The notes beneath the pieces are model-generated. The model made no database searches and had not been told where the DNA came from. It saw only the letters and a program-made list of their open reading frames with translations. A stretch of DNA of 61,995 nucleotides, from NCBI RefSeq assembly GCF_023036475.1, contig NZ_JAJQKI010000019.1, forward strand, positions 1-61,995, in the 5' to 3' direction. This document shows, one piece after another, positions 1-11,924 of this stretch. The stretch comes from Bacillus pinisoli. Its GTDB lineage: Bacteria > Bacillota > Bacilli > Bacillales > SA4. How positions within the stretch are numbered: position 1 is the stretch's first letter; every line of letters begins with the position of its first letter. The translations under genes were made by a program, and so were the position numbers.

Positions 1-110
1 AGAAAATATGATGAAGTCGCAAGAAAAATTAGACTTGGCAAGAATATAGACTAAAGTCGCAAGAAAAAAGAAAAATTCGCAAGAAAGCATGAGAAAGTGG
101 CAAGAAAAAG
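1..110. repeat. Phased short-word array A (word GCAAGAAA)
   Basis: Five copies of the word GCAAGA(A) begin at 19, 38, 59, 79 and 100, so the steps are 19, 21, 20 and 21 bp. Most copies are preceded by GTC or a near variant. The spacers between words are A-rich and unrelated. The array is cut by the window edge and may extend left. It lies upstream of the yurZ-like gene. It belongs to the same structural class as the arrays at 637, 6860, 24592, 32351, 38123 and 56730. Confidence 0.8.
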
Positions 111-203
111 TAAGAACGGATAAGCAGTATCCACTTTCATATGTATACTCCTATCAAATTGAATCATACTAACGGAGATGATAAACGATTAGGAGTGAAG
201 AGC

Positions 204-563
204 ATGGAATTCCGTAATTCAACTGAAGCTGCCCTACATGACTATAAGCTAGGTCTTGGTACTTTTACTCAAAAAATGCCGGATCTTGCTCACCACTACA
301 ATGCTTTTACAGAAGCTTGCTTCAAAGAGGGAGAACTAGATCAAAAACAAAAACAGCTAATTGCATTAGGCATTAGTTTATATTCACAGGATGAATATTG
401 TATTATTTATCATACAAAAGGTTGCTTAGACCAAGGGGCAACAGAGCAAGAAATTTTAGAGTCGGTAGGTGTCGCAGCGGCATTTGGTGGAGGCGCTGCC
501 ATGAGCCAGGCTGTGACCTTAGTTCAAGAATGTATGACTGAATTAAATGAACTAAAACAATAA
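204..563 (+). CDS. yurZ: YurZ-like carboxymuconolactone decarboxylase (AhpD-like) family protein
   Basis: The protein has 119 residues and the all-helical AhpD/CMD fold signature. The segment [12 protein letters not shown] matches the family active-site region CxxCxxxH, but the first Cys is Asp here, so a classical CxxC redox pair is absent. I chose ATG 204 because AGGAGTG (191-197) sits just upstream. The longer frame from 141 adds 21 residues with no ribosome site. In B. subtilis yurZ likewise lies just before the suf operon. The substrate is unknown, and a link to Fe-S or thiol metabolism is only inferred from position. Confidence 0.85.
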   Translation: MEFRNSTEAALHDYKLGLGTFTQKMPDLAHHYNAFTEACFKEGELDQKQKQLIALGISLYSQDEYCIIYHTKGCLDQGATEQEILESVGVAAAFGGGAAMSQAVTLVQECMTELNELKQ

Positions 564-587
564 AGACTCCAATTTTGGAGTCTTTTC
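563..587 (+). terminator. Intrinsic terminator of yurZ
   Basis: AAGACTCC and its complement GGAGTCTT form an 8-bp stem, followed by TTTTCT. Confidence 0.85.
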
Positions 588-636
588 TACTTTAGAAGGA
601 AGCGAGATGGTTTCATACATGTTGGATTTTGAGAGA

Positions 637-751
637 TATCAACGAGTTCTTTAAGGTTATCCACGAAACAGCAATTTTATCTAACAATTAATAACTTTTA
701 TCTACCAAATAAAAAATATTATCAACGAAACCTACACCTTTATCAACGTAA
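637..751. repeat. Phased short-word array B (word TATCAACGAAA)
   Basis: Six copies begin at 637, 658, 678, 699, 720 and 741, with steps of 21, 20, 21, 21 and 21 bp. Words include TATCAACGAG, TATCCACGAAA, TATCTACCAAA and TATCAACGAAA, and the spacers differ. The array starts about 50 bp after the yurZ terminator. Its word is the reverse complement of the word in the array at 32351. The remainder of 588-905 shows nothing else I can name. Confidence 0.85.
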
Positions 752-905
752 TGTCTATTTCACCATAATCCCCAATCCAACGAAAACCCCATATATACCT
801 GAAACAAGTAAATAAAGGAAGACATTATAAAGATGTGTCAGATAATCTAACGATACTCCCTCATACGAACGCTCACTGCTAAATACGAAACCACAGCACT
901 TTTGA

Positions 906-1151
906 ATGGACAACCCATCTCTTGTTAAGATAATAAAAAACAGAAGGGAATGGTTAACTATTCAACAGCTAGAACTTAATTATACGACCGAAATGGAAAA
1001 GGCGATGTATCTGTCCCACAGAATCGGCTATGAGGAGTATAGCTGCACACTAGCAAAACGACTAGAAATTGAGAAAAAAAGACAGCAAAACTATATTGCA
1101 AGCAGACAAATGATTTCTGAAATAGAGCGTAGAAGCTTTCATCATAACTAA
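906..1151 (+). CDS. Hypothetical 81-residue protein
   Basis: I do not recognise this reading frame. It encodes a charged, probably helical protein rich in Lys, Arg and Glu, with segments such as AKRLEIEKKRQQ. No convincing ribosome binding site precedes ATG 906. It ends just before the perfect palindrome at 1169. It could be a small accessory gene or a chance frame; the charged composition slightly favours a real gene. Confidence 0.4.
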   Translation: MDNPSLVKIIKNRREWLTIQQLELNYTTEMEKAMYLSHRIGYEEYSCTLAKRLEIEKKRQQNYIASRQMISEIERRSFHHN

Positions 1152-1168
1152 ATAGAGAGATGAAATAC

Positions 1169-1223
1169 TTTAACACAGTAAAGGAGTGGGGGCCTGGCCC
1201 CCACTCCTTTACTGTGTTAAAGC
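1169..1223. repeat. Perfect 27-bp inverted repeat with a single-base centre
   Basis: Positions 1169-1195 and 1197-1223 are exact reverse complements around T1196. The core is GGGGGCC-T-GGCCCCC, flanked by arms reading CTTTAACACAGTAAAGGAG. As RNA this is a very strong hairpin. There is no U-run after it, so it is not a standard terminator. It lies 17 bp after the stop of the 906 gene and about 360 bp before sufC. Similar GC-centred hairpins recur in Bacillus genomes, as far as I recall. Confidence 0.9.
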
Positions 1224-1472
1224 AACATGCAGCCAACAAGCCAATTAACCTACCCAACCACTACATTCATGTTTATTTATCCATCTTGTATGACCGATCC
1301 TCAACAAGTAAAGAATAAGGCTGTACAGAAACTAGCTTAAAATATTCCATAAAAATGAAAATGTTGAGGTTGTCCACTTATCATGGGTGAATCTTTTTGT
1401 TACAATTAACAATGTCTCATTTTAAGCTTGGAACGTACATAAAAAGGTTTAAATTCCCATGCTTCTTTACAT

Positions 1473-1501
1473 TTGATATTATTTTTTAAATAGTATAAGA
1501 T
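1473..1501 (+). promoter_or_regulatory. Candidate sigma-A promoter of the suf operon
   Basis: TTGATA (1473-1478) and TAAGAT (1496-1501) are separated by 17 bp and lie about 80 bp before sufC. Just downstream three GAGAAT-like hexamers occur at about 1502-1524. They could be an operator, but they do not form the usual Fur palindrome. Apart from this and the palindrome, 1224-1582 shows nothing clear. Confidence 0.45.
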
Positions 1502-1582
1502 TAGAATGAGAATAAAGTGAGAATGACCGTTAATTCATTCAAAACGACATAATATTGTTCAAAATAATGGAGGTATTGCACT

Positions 1583-2359
1583 ATGGGTTCTACTTTAACA
1601 ATTAAGGATCTACACGTATCTATTGATGGAAAAGAAATTTTAAAAGGTGTGAATCTTGAGATTAAAGGTGGAGAAATTCATGCCGTAATGGGTCCAAACG
1701 GTACTGGTAAGTCTACACTTTCTTCAGCTATCATGGGTCACCCGAAGTATGAAATTACACAAGGTAGCATCACACTTGATGGAGAAGATGTATTAGAAAT
1801 GGAAGTAGATGAGCGTGCTCGTGCAGGTCTATTCCTTGCTATGCAATATCCAAGTGAAATTAGTGGAGTAACAAACGCTGACTTCTTACGTTCTGCTATT
1901 AATGCACGTCGTGAAGAAGGCGATGAAATATCTTTAATGAAGTTTATCCGTACTATGGATAAGAGCATGGAATTACTTGAAATGGATCCAAACATGGCAC
2001 AGCGTTACTTAAACGAAGGATTCTCGGGTGGAGAAAAGAAGCGTAACGAAATTCTGCAATTAACGATGCTTGATCCAAAGATTGCGATTCTTGATGAGAT
2101 TGACTCTGGTCTTGATATTGATGCACTTAAAATTGTATCAAACGGTATTAACAATATGCGTGGTGAAGACTTTGGTTGCTTAATCATCACTCACTATCAA
2201 CGTCTTTTAAACTATATCACTCCGGATGTTGTTCACGTTATGATGCAAGGTCGTGTAGTGAAGACAGGTGGACCTGAGCTAGCTCACCGTCTAGAGGCAG
2301 AAGGATATGACTGGGTTAAGAAAGAGTTAGGTATCGAAGACGAAACAGTAGAAGCGTAA
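1583..2359 (+). CDS. sufC: SufC, Fe-S cluster assembly ATPase
   Basis: Cytoplasmic ABC-type ATPase of the SufBCD scaffold that assembles Fe-S clusters. The Walker A motif GPNGTGKST is at residues 37-45, the signature FSGGEKKRNE at about 150, and the Walker B stretch IAILDEIDSGLD at about 168. There are no membrane segments. The length of 258 is typical. ATG 1583 follows TGGAGGT with 8-bp spacing. First gene of sufCDSUB; sufD follows after 18 bp. Confidence 0.98.
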   Translation: MGSTLTIKDLHVSIDGKEILKGVNLEIKGGEIHAVMGPNGTGKSTLSSAIMGHPKYEITQGSITLDGEDVLEMEVDERARAGLFLAMQYPSEISGVTNADFLRSAINARREEGDEISLMKFIRTMDKSMELLEMDPNMAQRYLNEGFSGGEKKRNEILQLTMLDPKIAILDEIDSGLDIDALKIVSNGINNMRGEDFGCLIITHYQRLLNYITPDVVHVMMQGRVVKTGGPELAHRLEAEGYDWVKKELGIEDETVEA

Positions 2360-2377
2360 GCGTTAGGAGGATTCGAA

Positions 2378-5338
<2,961 letters not shown>

Positions 5339-5385
5339 AGGTATAGGCTCAAAGAGCCTGTACCAATGAATGGAGGGAACGATTA

Positions 5386-6783
5386 ATGGCTAAAAAAGCA
5401 CCTGAAATCGGTGATTACAAATATGGCTTTGCGGATAAGGATGTTTCGATTTTCCGTTCAAAGCGTGGACTAACAAAAGAAATCGTTGAAGAAATTTCCC
5501 GCATGAAGAATGAACCACAATGGATGCTTGACTTCCGTTTAAAGTCTTTAGAGCAATTTTATAAAATGCCTATGCCACAATGGGGCGGAGATATGGCAAG
5601 CTTAAACTTTGATGAGATTACGTACTACGTAAAGCCATCTGAAAAGTCTGAGCGTTCATGGGATGAGGTTCCAGAGGAAATCAAGGCTACATTTGATAAG
5701 CTTGGTATTCCAGAAGCTGAGCAAAAATATCTTGCAGGGGTTTCTGCTCAATATGAGTCAGAGGTTGTATACCACAACATGCAAGAGGATTTAGAGAAGT
5801 TAGGTATCGTATTTAAGGACACGGATACAGCATTAAAGGAAAACGAAGATCTTTTCAGAGAACACTTCGGTAAAGTTATACCACCTGCAGATAACAAATT
5901 CTCTGCATTAAACTCAGCGGTTTGGTCTGGTGGATCATTTATCTACGTACCAAAAGGAATCAAAGTAGAGACGCCTTTACAAGCATACTTCCGTATTAAC
6001 TCTGAAAACATGGGTCAATTCGAACGTACGCTAATCATTGTAGACGAGGGAGCACATGTACACTATGTAGAAGGTTGTACAGCACCAGTTTACACAACAA
6101 ACTCTCTACACAGTGCGGTTGTAGAAATCATCATTAAAAAAGATGCATATTGCCGTTATACAACAATCCAAAACTGGGCAAACAATGTTTACAACCTAGT
6201 TACAAAGCGTGCAGTTTGTGAAGCAAACGCAACAATGGAATGGATTGATGGAAATATCGGTTCTAAGCTAACGATGAAGTACCCAGCTGTTATCCTTAAG
6301 GGTGAAGGCGCTCGTGGTATGACACTATCGATTGCATTAGCAGGAAAAGGGCAGCACCAAGATGCTGGAGCTAAAATGCTTCACTTAGCACCTAATACTT
6401 CTTCTACAATCGTGTCTAAATCTATCTCTAAGCAAGGCGGAAAAGTAACATACCGTGGTATCGTTCACTTCGGCCGTAATGCAGATGGAGCACGTTCAAA
6501 TATTGAATGTGACACACTAATTATGGATAATGAGTCTACGTCAGACACCATTCCATACAATGAAATCTTTAACGACAACATTTCACTTGAGCACGAAGCA
6601 AAGGTTTCAAAGGTATCTGAAGAGCAATTGTTCTATCTGATGAGCCGTGGAATCTCTGAGCAAGAAGCTACTGAAATGATCGTAATGGGATTCATTGAGC
6701 CATTCACAAGAGAACTTCCAATGGAGTATGCGGTTGAAATGAACCGTTTAATCAAGTTCGAAATGGAAGGGTCTATCGGGTAG
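5386..6783 (+). CDS. sufB: SufB, Fe-S cluster assembly scaffold subunit
   Basis: The 465-residue core scaffold on which the nascent cluster forms with SufC and SufD. The sequence is strongly conserved in style: [48 protein letters not shown] precedes ATG 5386. Last gene of the operon and followed by a strong terminator. Confidence 0.98.
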   Translation: MAKKAPEIGDYKYGFADKDVSIFRSKRGLTKEIVEEISRMKNEPQWMLDFRLKSLEQFYKMPMPQWGGDMASLNFDEITYYVKPSEKSERSWDEVPEEIKATFDKLGIPEAEQKYLAGVSAQYESEVVYHNMQEDLEKLGIVFKDTDTALKENEDLFREHFGKVIPPADNKFSALNSAVWSGGSFIYVPKGIKVETPLQAYFRINSENMGQFERTLIIVDEGAHVHYVEGCTAPVYTTNSLHSAVVEIIIKKDAYCRYTTIQNWANNVYNLVTKRAVCEANATMEWIDGNIGSKLTMKYPAVILKGEGARGMTLSIALAGKGQHQDAGAKMLHLAPNTSSTIVSKSISKQGGKVTYRGIVHFGRNADGARSNIECDTLIMDNESTSDTIPYNEIFNDNISLEHEAKVSKVSEEQLFYLMSRGISEQEATEMIVMGFIEPFTRELPMEYAVEMNRLIKFEMEGSIG

Positions 6784-6791
6784 TTGTTTAG

Positions 6792-6829
6792 AAACAGCTC
6801 GCTTTCAAAATGAAGCGGGCTGTTTTTTT
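6792..6829 (+). terminator. Intrinsic terminator of the suf operon
   Basis: AAACAGCTCGCTT pairs with AAGCGGGCTGTTT, followed by a run of seven T. Confidence 0.9.
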
Positions 6830-6859
6830 ATATTGAAGGAACTGCTAGATATTATGCCT

Positions 6860-6970
6860 GTGCATAAATTTTGAAATTTGTGCAGAAAGTCTATAATTCG
6901 TGCATTAAGTTACAATAATGTGCAATAAGCCAAAAAAACGTGCATATATACCCAAAAACGTGCAAAAACC
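6860..6970. repeat. Phased short-word array C (word GTGCA)
   Basis: Six copies of GTGCA begin at 6860, 6880, 6900, 6920, 6940 and 6960: five identical steps of exactly 20 bp. What follows GTGCA differs each time (TAAATT, GAAAGT, TTAAGT, ATAAGC, TATATA, AAAACC). The array starts 30 bp after the suf terminator. An ATG at 6918 falls inside it and creates a false N-terminal extension for yunF. Confidence 0.9.
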
Positions 6971-7076
6971 TAATCTTAGCCCCCAACCCCAATCTCAATT
7001 CTTTGAACTCTTTCCTCTTTACGATATGATATCAGTAATAAATCATCGCAACCAAACAAAAGGAGTTAACAAATCA

Positions 7077-7922
7077 ATGATTTACATTGGTGTAACAGGG
7101 TGGGGGGATCAGGATTCGCTTTATGAATCATCAATTTCACCACGGGACAAGCTGCAAGCCTATGCTGGTCATTTTCCAATAGTGGAAGTTGACGCTTCTT
7201 TTTATGCGATTCAGCCTAAGCGGAATATTGAGCGTTGGTTGAAAGATACACCATCAACATTTCAGTTCATTGTAAAGGCGTATCAAGGGATGACAGGGCA
7301 TCAGCGTGGGGATCTTCCTTTTAACTCGACAGACGAAATGTTTGATGTCTTTATTGAGACAGCCGAACTTTATCGACAACAAGGTAAATTAGCCATGATC
7401 CTGTTCCAATTTCCACCCTGGTTTGAATGCAATAAAGAAAATGTCCAATATTTGAGATATTGTAAAAAGAAGATGGCAGATTTTCCATGTGCTTTGGAGT
7501 TTAGGCACCAATCCTGGTTTAAAGATGCGATGCGGGCGAAAACAATAGCCTTTATGAAGGAAGAAGGGTGGATTCATAGTATTTGTGATGAACCACAATC
7601 TGGAACAGGCTCTATACCTATTGTGCTAGAAGCAACTACCTCAAATAAGACACTCTTACGCTTTCATGGCAGAAATGTGCATGGATGGACAAAACCAAAT
7701 GAGGGTAATTGGCGTGAGGTCAGATACTTATATCGTTATAATGAAGAAGAATTAGCAGAATGGGTTGTTCGTATTCACAAGCTCCAAAAAGAAAGCAAAG
7801 ATCTCTATGTACTATTTAACAATAATTCTGGTGGGGATGCTGCTGATAATGCCAAACAATTGATTCAGATGTTAGGTATTGATTACGAAGGATTAGCCCC
7901 TCGTCAGTTAAACTTATTTTAG
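7077..7922 (+). CDS. yunF: YunF, DUF72 family protein
   Basis: A 281-residue protein of the DUF72 TIM-barrel-like family, which contains conserved acidic and histidine residues but has no established reaction. Typical family stretches are MIYIGVTGWGD at the start, FQFPPWF and CALEFRHQSW in the middle, and LFNNNSGGDAADNA near the end. ATG 7077 has AAAGGAG 11 bp upstream. The open frame starting at 6918 is rejected because it runs through the repeat array. First of a four-gene run with yunE, yunD and yunC. Confidence 0.93.
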   Translation: MIYIGVTGWGDQDSLYESSISPRDKLQAYAGHFPIVEVDASFYAIQPKRNIERWLKDTPSTFQFIVKAYQGMTGHQRGDLPFNSTDEMFDVFIETAELYRQQGKLAMILFQFPPWFECNKENVQYLRYCKKKMADFPCALEFRHQSWFKDAMRAKTIAFMKEEGWIHSICDEPQSGTGSIPIVLEATTSNKTLLRFHGRNVHGWTKPNEGNWREVRYLYRYNEEELAEWVVRIHKLQKESKDLYVLFNNNSGGDAADNAKQLIQMLGIDYEGLAPRQLNLF

Positions 7923-7934
7923 GACGGATAATAG

Positions 7935-8753
7935 ATGGAATGGTTCATATTATTTATAGTAGGTGTAGTCGGAGGAGTTATTGGTAGCTTAATGGGGCTT
8001 GGAGGAGGCGTCATTGTTGTTCCAGCACTTTTGTATTTAAGTGCATATGGACTTATTGGTGACATCTCGCCTCAACTTGCAGTAGGTACTTCTTTATTAG
8101 CAGTCATTGCTACTGGTCTTTCTTCGACACTTGCTTATTATAAAAAAGGAAATGTAGATATAAAGAGTGGGCTTTTATTCTTTATTGGAAGCGGTCCTGG
8201 TGGGGTTTTTGGTTCTTGGTTAAATGGCTTCTTAGATGCAGAAACGTTTACACTATACTTTGGTATCTTTATTATTCTAGTATCGTTACTTTTGTTTCTT
8301 CAGAACCGGTTAACACCGGTTGATTTACCGAAAGACAATCGTGTTATGATGACCTATGTAGATGCAAAAGGAATTGAACATCAATACGGTTATCACTTGC
8401 CTATCGCGGTTATCATTTCTTTTGTGGTCGGATGTACATCTGGTTTGTTTGGAATAGGTGGAGGCGCGTTAATGGTACCAGCCATGCTTCTGCTATTTCG
8501 ATTTCCACCCCATATCGCGGTGGCAACTTCCATGTTTATGATTCTACTTTCATCCACGACTAGTTCTTTAACCCATTTATATTTGGGTAATATTGAGTGG
8601 ATCCTAGCTTTATTATTGGTACCAGGAGCTTGGTTTGGAGCAAAGATGGGGGCTGCTATAAATACACGTCTGAAGCCGGTGACGGTTGTACTGTTGTTAC
8701 GAATATTTTTACTTATTTTTGGTTTAAGGCTGATCATTGACGGTCTGCTTTAA
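7935..8753 (+). CDS. yunE: YunE, TauE/SafE-type sulfite exporter family permease
   Basis: A 272-residue integral membrane protein with about eight hydrophobic segments. It has two copies of the family glycine-rich motif: GSLMGLGGGVIVVP near residue 20 and GLFGIGGGALMVPAM near residue 175. The family exports or imports small organic acids or sulfur anions; the substrate here is not evident. It begins 12 bp after yunF, so it is probably in one operon. Confidence 0.9.
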   Translation: MEWFILFIVGVVGGVIGSLMGLGGGVIVVPALLYLSAYGLIGDISPQLAVGTSLLAVIATGLSSTLAYYKKGNVDIKSGLLFFIGSGPGGVFGSWLNGFLDAETFTLYFGIFIILVSLLLFLQNRLTPVDLPKDNRVMMTYVDAKGIEHQYGYHLPIAVIISFVVGCTSGLFGIGGGALMVPAMLLLFRFPPHIAVATSMFMILLSSTTSSLTHLYLGNIEWILALLLVPGAWFGAKMGAAINTRLKPVTVVLLLRIFLLIFGLRLIIDGLL

Positions 8754-8768
8754 CGATTTTGGGGTGTC

Positions 8769-10163
8769 ATGATGGAACAGATTCATATTTATCATATCAA
8801 TGACTTGCACAGTCATTTTGAAAACTGGCCTAAAATTGCAGGCTTTGTTCGTGAGAAAAGAAAGCAGCATGATCAGAACCAACAGGACATGCTTCTCTTG
8901 GACGTAGGGGATCATATGGACCGCTTTCACCCAATAACGGAAGCTACATTAGGAAAAGCCAATGTACGACTGATGAATGAGCTTGGTTATGACTATGCAA
9001 CGATTGGAAATAATGAAGGAATTACACTTTCTAACGAACAATTAAATGAGTTATATGAGGATGCTACCTTTTCTGTTTTAGTTGCAAATCTATTTAAACA
9101 GGATGGCTCCTATCCAGATTGGGTAAAGCCTTACTCTATATATGAAACGAAAACGGGATTTAAACTAGCGATAATCGGAGTGTCTGTCCCTTTTCAGAAA
9201 TTTTATCAACTACTAGGATGGGACATAAAGAATCCTCAAGACATTTTACCTTCTCTTGTAAATCGGGTTAAGCAAGAGGGGGCTGATTTTGTTATGATAT
9301 TGTCTCATTTAGGAATAAATGAAGATGAGCGAATGGCAAGAGAGTTAGATGGGGTGGACCTTATTTTAGGAGGCCATACTCACCATCTATTTGACGAAGG
9401 ATTAGAGCATAATGGAACAATGCTCGGTGCTGCTGGTAAGTTTGGAATGAATGTTGGGTATGTAAAGCTGACAGTTGATCCCAAGACAAAAGTCGTTCAA
9501 AGTATTGAGCCTTCTGTGATTTCTATGGAAGGACAGCTAGATTGTTTAGAGACGAAAGCTCGAATAGAGAGAGAGACTGAATTAGCTTGTATTAAGCTGG
9601 GCCAAAAGATTACTCAAATTGACTCACCGCTAGAGGTGGAGTGGTATAAACCATCAATCTTACCAGACTTATTAGCGGATGCTATAAGAGAATGGTGTGA
9701 GGCAGAGATTGGCATGATTAATGCGGGTGTCCTGTTAGAGTCACTTCCAGAGGGGGATGTGACGTTCGGAGACTTACACCGAATTTGCCCTCATCCTATT
9801 AATCCTTGTAAAGTTGTATTAACAGGAGCTGAACTTAAGGAGGTTATTCTACAGGCAGCAACGCCTAGAATGGAACATCTTAAGATGAAGGGCTTTGGAT
9901 TTAGAGGGAAGGTATTAGGCAGAATGGTTTATTCTGGTGTTATCGTTGAAACCACCATTCTTGATGATCAACTTCCTCATGTCCACTCAATCCTTATCAA
10001 TAATCAACCTATTGATCCAGATCGTAATTATATTGTAGCTACGCTGGATATGTTTACTTTTGGAAATTTATATCCCGAGATCTCACATGCAAAGGAGAAG
10101 GAATACTATCTTCCAGAAATGCTTAGGGATATTCTTCAATGGAAATTACTAAAAAACGCCTGA
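8769..10163 (+). CDS. yunD: YunD, metallophosphatase / 5'-nucleotidase family
   Basis: 464 residues. The N-terminal calcineurin-like phosphoesterase domain has the metal-site motifs HINDLHSHF, DVGDHMD, ILSHLG and LGGHTHHLF; the usual GNHE motif reads GNNEG. The C-terminal half matches the 5'-nucleotidase substrate domain. There is no signal peptide, so it should be cytoplasmic and act on nucleotides or related phosphoesters. The start could be ATG 8769 or 8772. Confidence 0.9.
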   Translation: MMEQIHIYHINDLHSHFENWPKIAGFVREKRKQHDQNQQDMLLLDVGDHMDRFHPITEATLGKANVRLMNELGYDYATIGNNEGITLSNEQLNELYEDATFSVLVANLFKQDGSYPDWVKPYSIYETKTGFKLAIIGVSVPFQKFYQLLGWDIKNPQDILPSLVNRVKQEGADFVMILSHLGINEDERMARELDGVDLILGGHTHHLFDEGLEHNGTMLGAAGKFGMNVGYVKLTVDPKTKVVQSIEPSVISMEGQLDCLETKARIERETELACIKLGQKITQIDSPLEVEWYKPSILPDLLADAIREWCEAEIGMINAGVLLESLPEGDVTFGDLHRICPHPINPCKVVLTGAELKEVILQAATPRMEHLKMKGFGFRGKVLGRMVYSGVIVETTILDDQLPHVHSILINNQPIDPDRNYIVATLDMFTFGNLYPEISHAKEKEYYLPEMLRDILQWKLLKNA

Positions 10164-10224
10164 GTTTATGAACGGTTTCCCTTTTCTCGTCATACTTTAT
10201 AAAGGAGGAAAGGGGTGTGAAGAT

Positions 10225-10527
10225 ATGGTGACAATGACACCAATTATAATAGATGGACATCAATTTACTGCGATCACGGTGAAGCTACCTAAAACAAACT
10301 TTATGGCTGTTACAAATGAAAAAGGCTATATTATGTGTGGAGCTTTAGATGTCGGCTTATTAAATGAAAAGCTAAAAGATCGAGGTATTATTGCTGGAAG
10401 GGCAGTAGGCGTGCGAACAATTGATCAGCTTTTAGAAGCTCCTCTTGAATCAGTCACGTTCGAAGCAGAGAATTTGGGTATTACAGTTGGAACAATTGGT
10501 AAAGATGCCTTGTTAAAAATGCTATAA
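10225..10527 (+). CDS. yunC: YunC, DUF1805 family protein
   Basis: A 100-residue protein of the DUF1805 family with no known reaction. Internal features are KGYIMCGALDVGLLNEKL and GIIAGRAVGVRT. I prefer ATG 10225, which has a purine-rich AAAGGGGTGTGAAG stretch just upstream, over the ATG at 10168, because B. subtilis YunC begins in the same place as far as I recall. Last gene of the yunFEDC run. Confidence 0.88.
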   Translation: MVTMTPIIIDGHQFTAITVKLPKTNFMAVTNEKGYIMCGALDVGLLNEKLKDRGIIAGRAVGVRTIDQLLEAPLESVTFEAENLGITVGTIGKDALLKML

Positions 10528-10544
10528 TTGAAAAGCCAACATAC

Positions 10545-10578
10545 AGCCTGCCAAATTACTGGCAGGTTTTACTATTTT
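10545..10578 (+). terminator. Intrinsic terminator of the yunFEDC run
   Basis: AGCCTGCC and GGCAGGTT flank an 8-base loop and are followed by a T-rich stretch. Confidence 0.8.
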
Positions 10579-10679
10579 TATAGGTCTTTATAATTAGTTC
10601 TCATAATTATGTTGCTACACCCCCTATTATTTGGTATATACTTATACTAAAATTTCATTGTAAAAATAAGGGGAGAACT

Positions 10680-11804
10680 ATGCGTTTAGTAGCGACAAAA
10701 TATCTACAACCAGGCATGACATTGCATAAAGCAGTCACGAATGATAAAGACCAAGTGTTATTAAACGAAGGTGTTCCTCTAACGAATAGAATGATTTTAC
10801 GACTCCAGGAATTAGGGATTACTTTTGTATATATAGCGGATAGCCGGACAAGCGATATAAAGTCGAAGAACACGGTATCTGATCAAACCCAAAAACAGGC
10901 TATTAGAACGATAGAAAGTAACTTTAAGGAAATCAAAGATGGAAAAAATATAAATTATGCTAGTATCCTTCAGCAATCTACTAAAGGTTTTAGGAGTGTG
11001 GTCCAGTCCATCCTCTCAGAATTAAAGGGAAGTAAAGAACTACTATCCCTCTTGTCTGAGGTAATGATCTATGACCATTATATCTTCTCCCATTCCTTTA
11101 ACGTCACTTTGTATTCTCTGTCAATCGGGATGGAATTGAAGTTAAAGGAGAAACAGCTTGAAGTACTAGGCCTTGGTGCTATGCTTCATGATGTTGGGAA
11201 AATGATGATTTCTACAGATATCTTGATGAAGCCCGGAAGGTTAACCGAAGAAGAGTTTACTGAGATGAAAAAACATACAGTGTATGGGTATAAACTTATT
11301 AAGGATCTCCCAAATGTGTCACTTCTTTCGGCTCATTGTGCCTTACAACATCATGAACGCTTAGATGGTTCAGGTTATCCTAGAGCGATAAAAGGCCCTG
11401 ACATTCATTTGTTTGGAAAAATCCTTGCGGTAGCGGACGTGTTTGATGCGGTTACGTCAAATCGCTCTTACCGACCGGCTATGCTTCCCCATGAAGGGCT
11501 TGAAATGCTATACTCCGGTTCCGGGAAACATTTTGATGCGGATATTATCAAGGCCTTTAGAAAATCAATTGTGATATATCCAGAAGGACTATCTGTCACA
11601 TTCCATGACGGTAGATCAGGAGTTGTGATTAGACAGAATCCAGGATTCTGCGATCGACCTGTCATTAGGATCCTTGAAAAAAATGATCAACCAATAGAGA
11701 ACCCTTATGAAGTAGACTTATCAAAGGAACTAGATATGATGATCGTTAAATGCAGTACAACAGTTGGAGAAGACATGCAAAAACAAAAAGAGACAACGGT
11801 TTAA
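10680..11804 (+). CDS. HD-GYP domain protein, probable c-di-GMP phosphodiesterase
   Basis: 374 residues. An N-terminal segment of about 100 residues resembles the DUF3391-type region often found before HD-GYP domains. The HD motif is in MLHDVGK (about residue 172) and the GYP motif is intact in HHERLDGSGYP (about residue 228), followed by ILAVADVFDAVTSNRSYRPA. Such enzymes hydrolyse c-di-GMP. There are no membrane segments. It has its own upstream gap and a strong terminator, so it is monocistronic. Confidence 0.9.
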   Translation: MRLVATKYLQPGMTLHKAVTNDKDQVLLNEGVPLTNRMILRLQELGITFVYIADSRTSDIKSKNTVSDQTQKQAIRTIESNFKEIKDGKNINYASILQQSTKGFRSVVQSILSELKGSKELLSLLSEVMIYDHYIFSHSFNVTLYSLSIGMELKLKEKQLEVLGLGAMLHDVGKMMISTDILMKPGRLTEEEFTEMKKHTVYGYKLIKDLPNVSLLSAHCALQHHERLDGSGYPRAIKGPDIHLFGKILAVADVFDAVTSNRSYRPAMLPHEGLEMLYSGSGKHFDADIIKAFRKSIVIYPEGLSVTFHDGRSGVVIRQNPGFCDRPVIRILEKNDQPIENPYEVDLSKELDMMIVKCSTTVGEDMQKQKETTV

Positions 11805-11819
11805 AGTTGTCTCTTTTTT
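11785..11819 (+). terminator. Intrinsic terminator of the HD-GYP gene
   Basis: AAAAAGAGACAAC pairs with GTTGTCTCTTTTT. The stem overlaps the last codons and stop of the gene. Confidence 0.88.
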
Positions 11820-11924
11820 CCTCCTTTTTGTAAGTACTACAGTTGTACATAATAAAACTTTTAAAAAGGATAAGGCTTATCTTGTACACCTCCTGCATAA
11901 AATGGCTTGTAAGGGGGGATCAGC

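Noticed and set aside
1..110. CRISPR interpretation of the phased arrays
   Set aside because: The repeated words are only 5-11 bp and the spacing is 20-21 bp; there are no long repeats, and no cas genes are in the window.
976..1257. Minus-strand frame of 93 codons across the palindrome
   Set aside because: It overlaps the 906 gene, has no ribosome site, and part of it is the 55-bp palindrome.
6918..7076. N-terminal extension of yunF
   Set aside because: It is translated array and leader sequence; the family start and ribosome site are at 7077.
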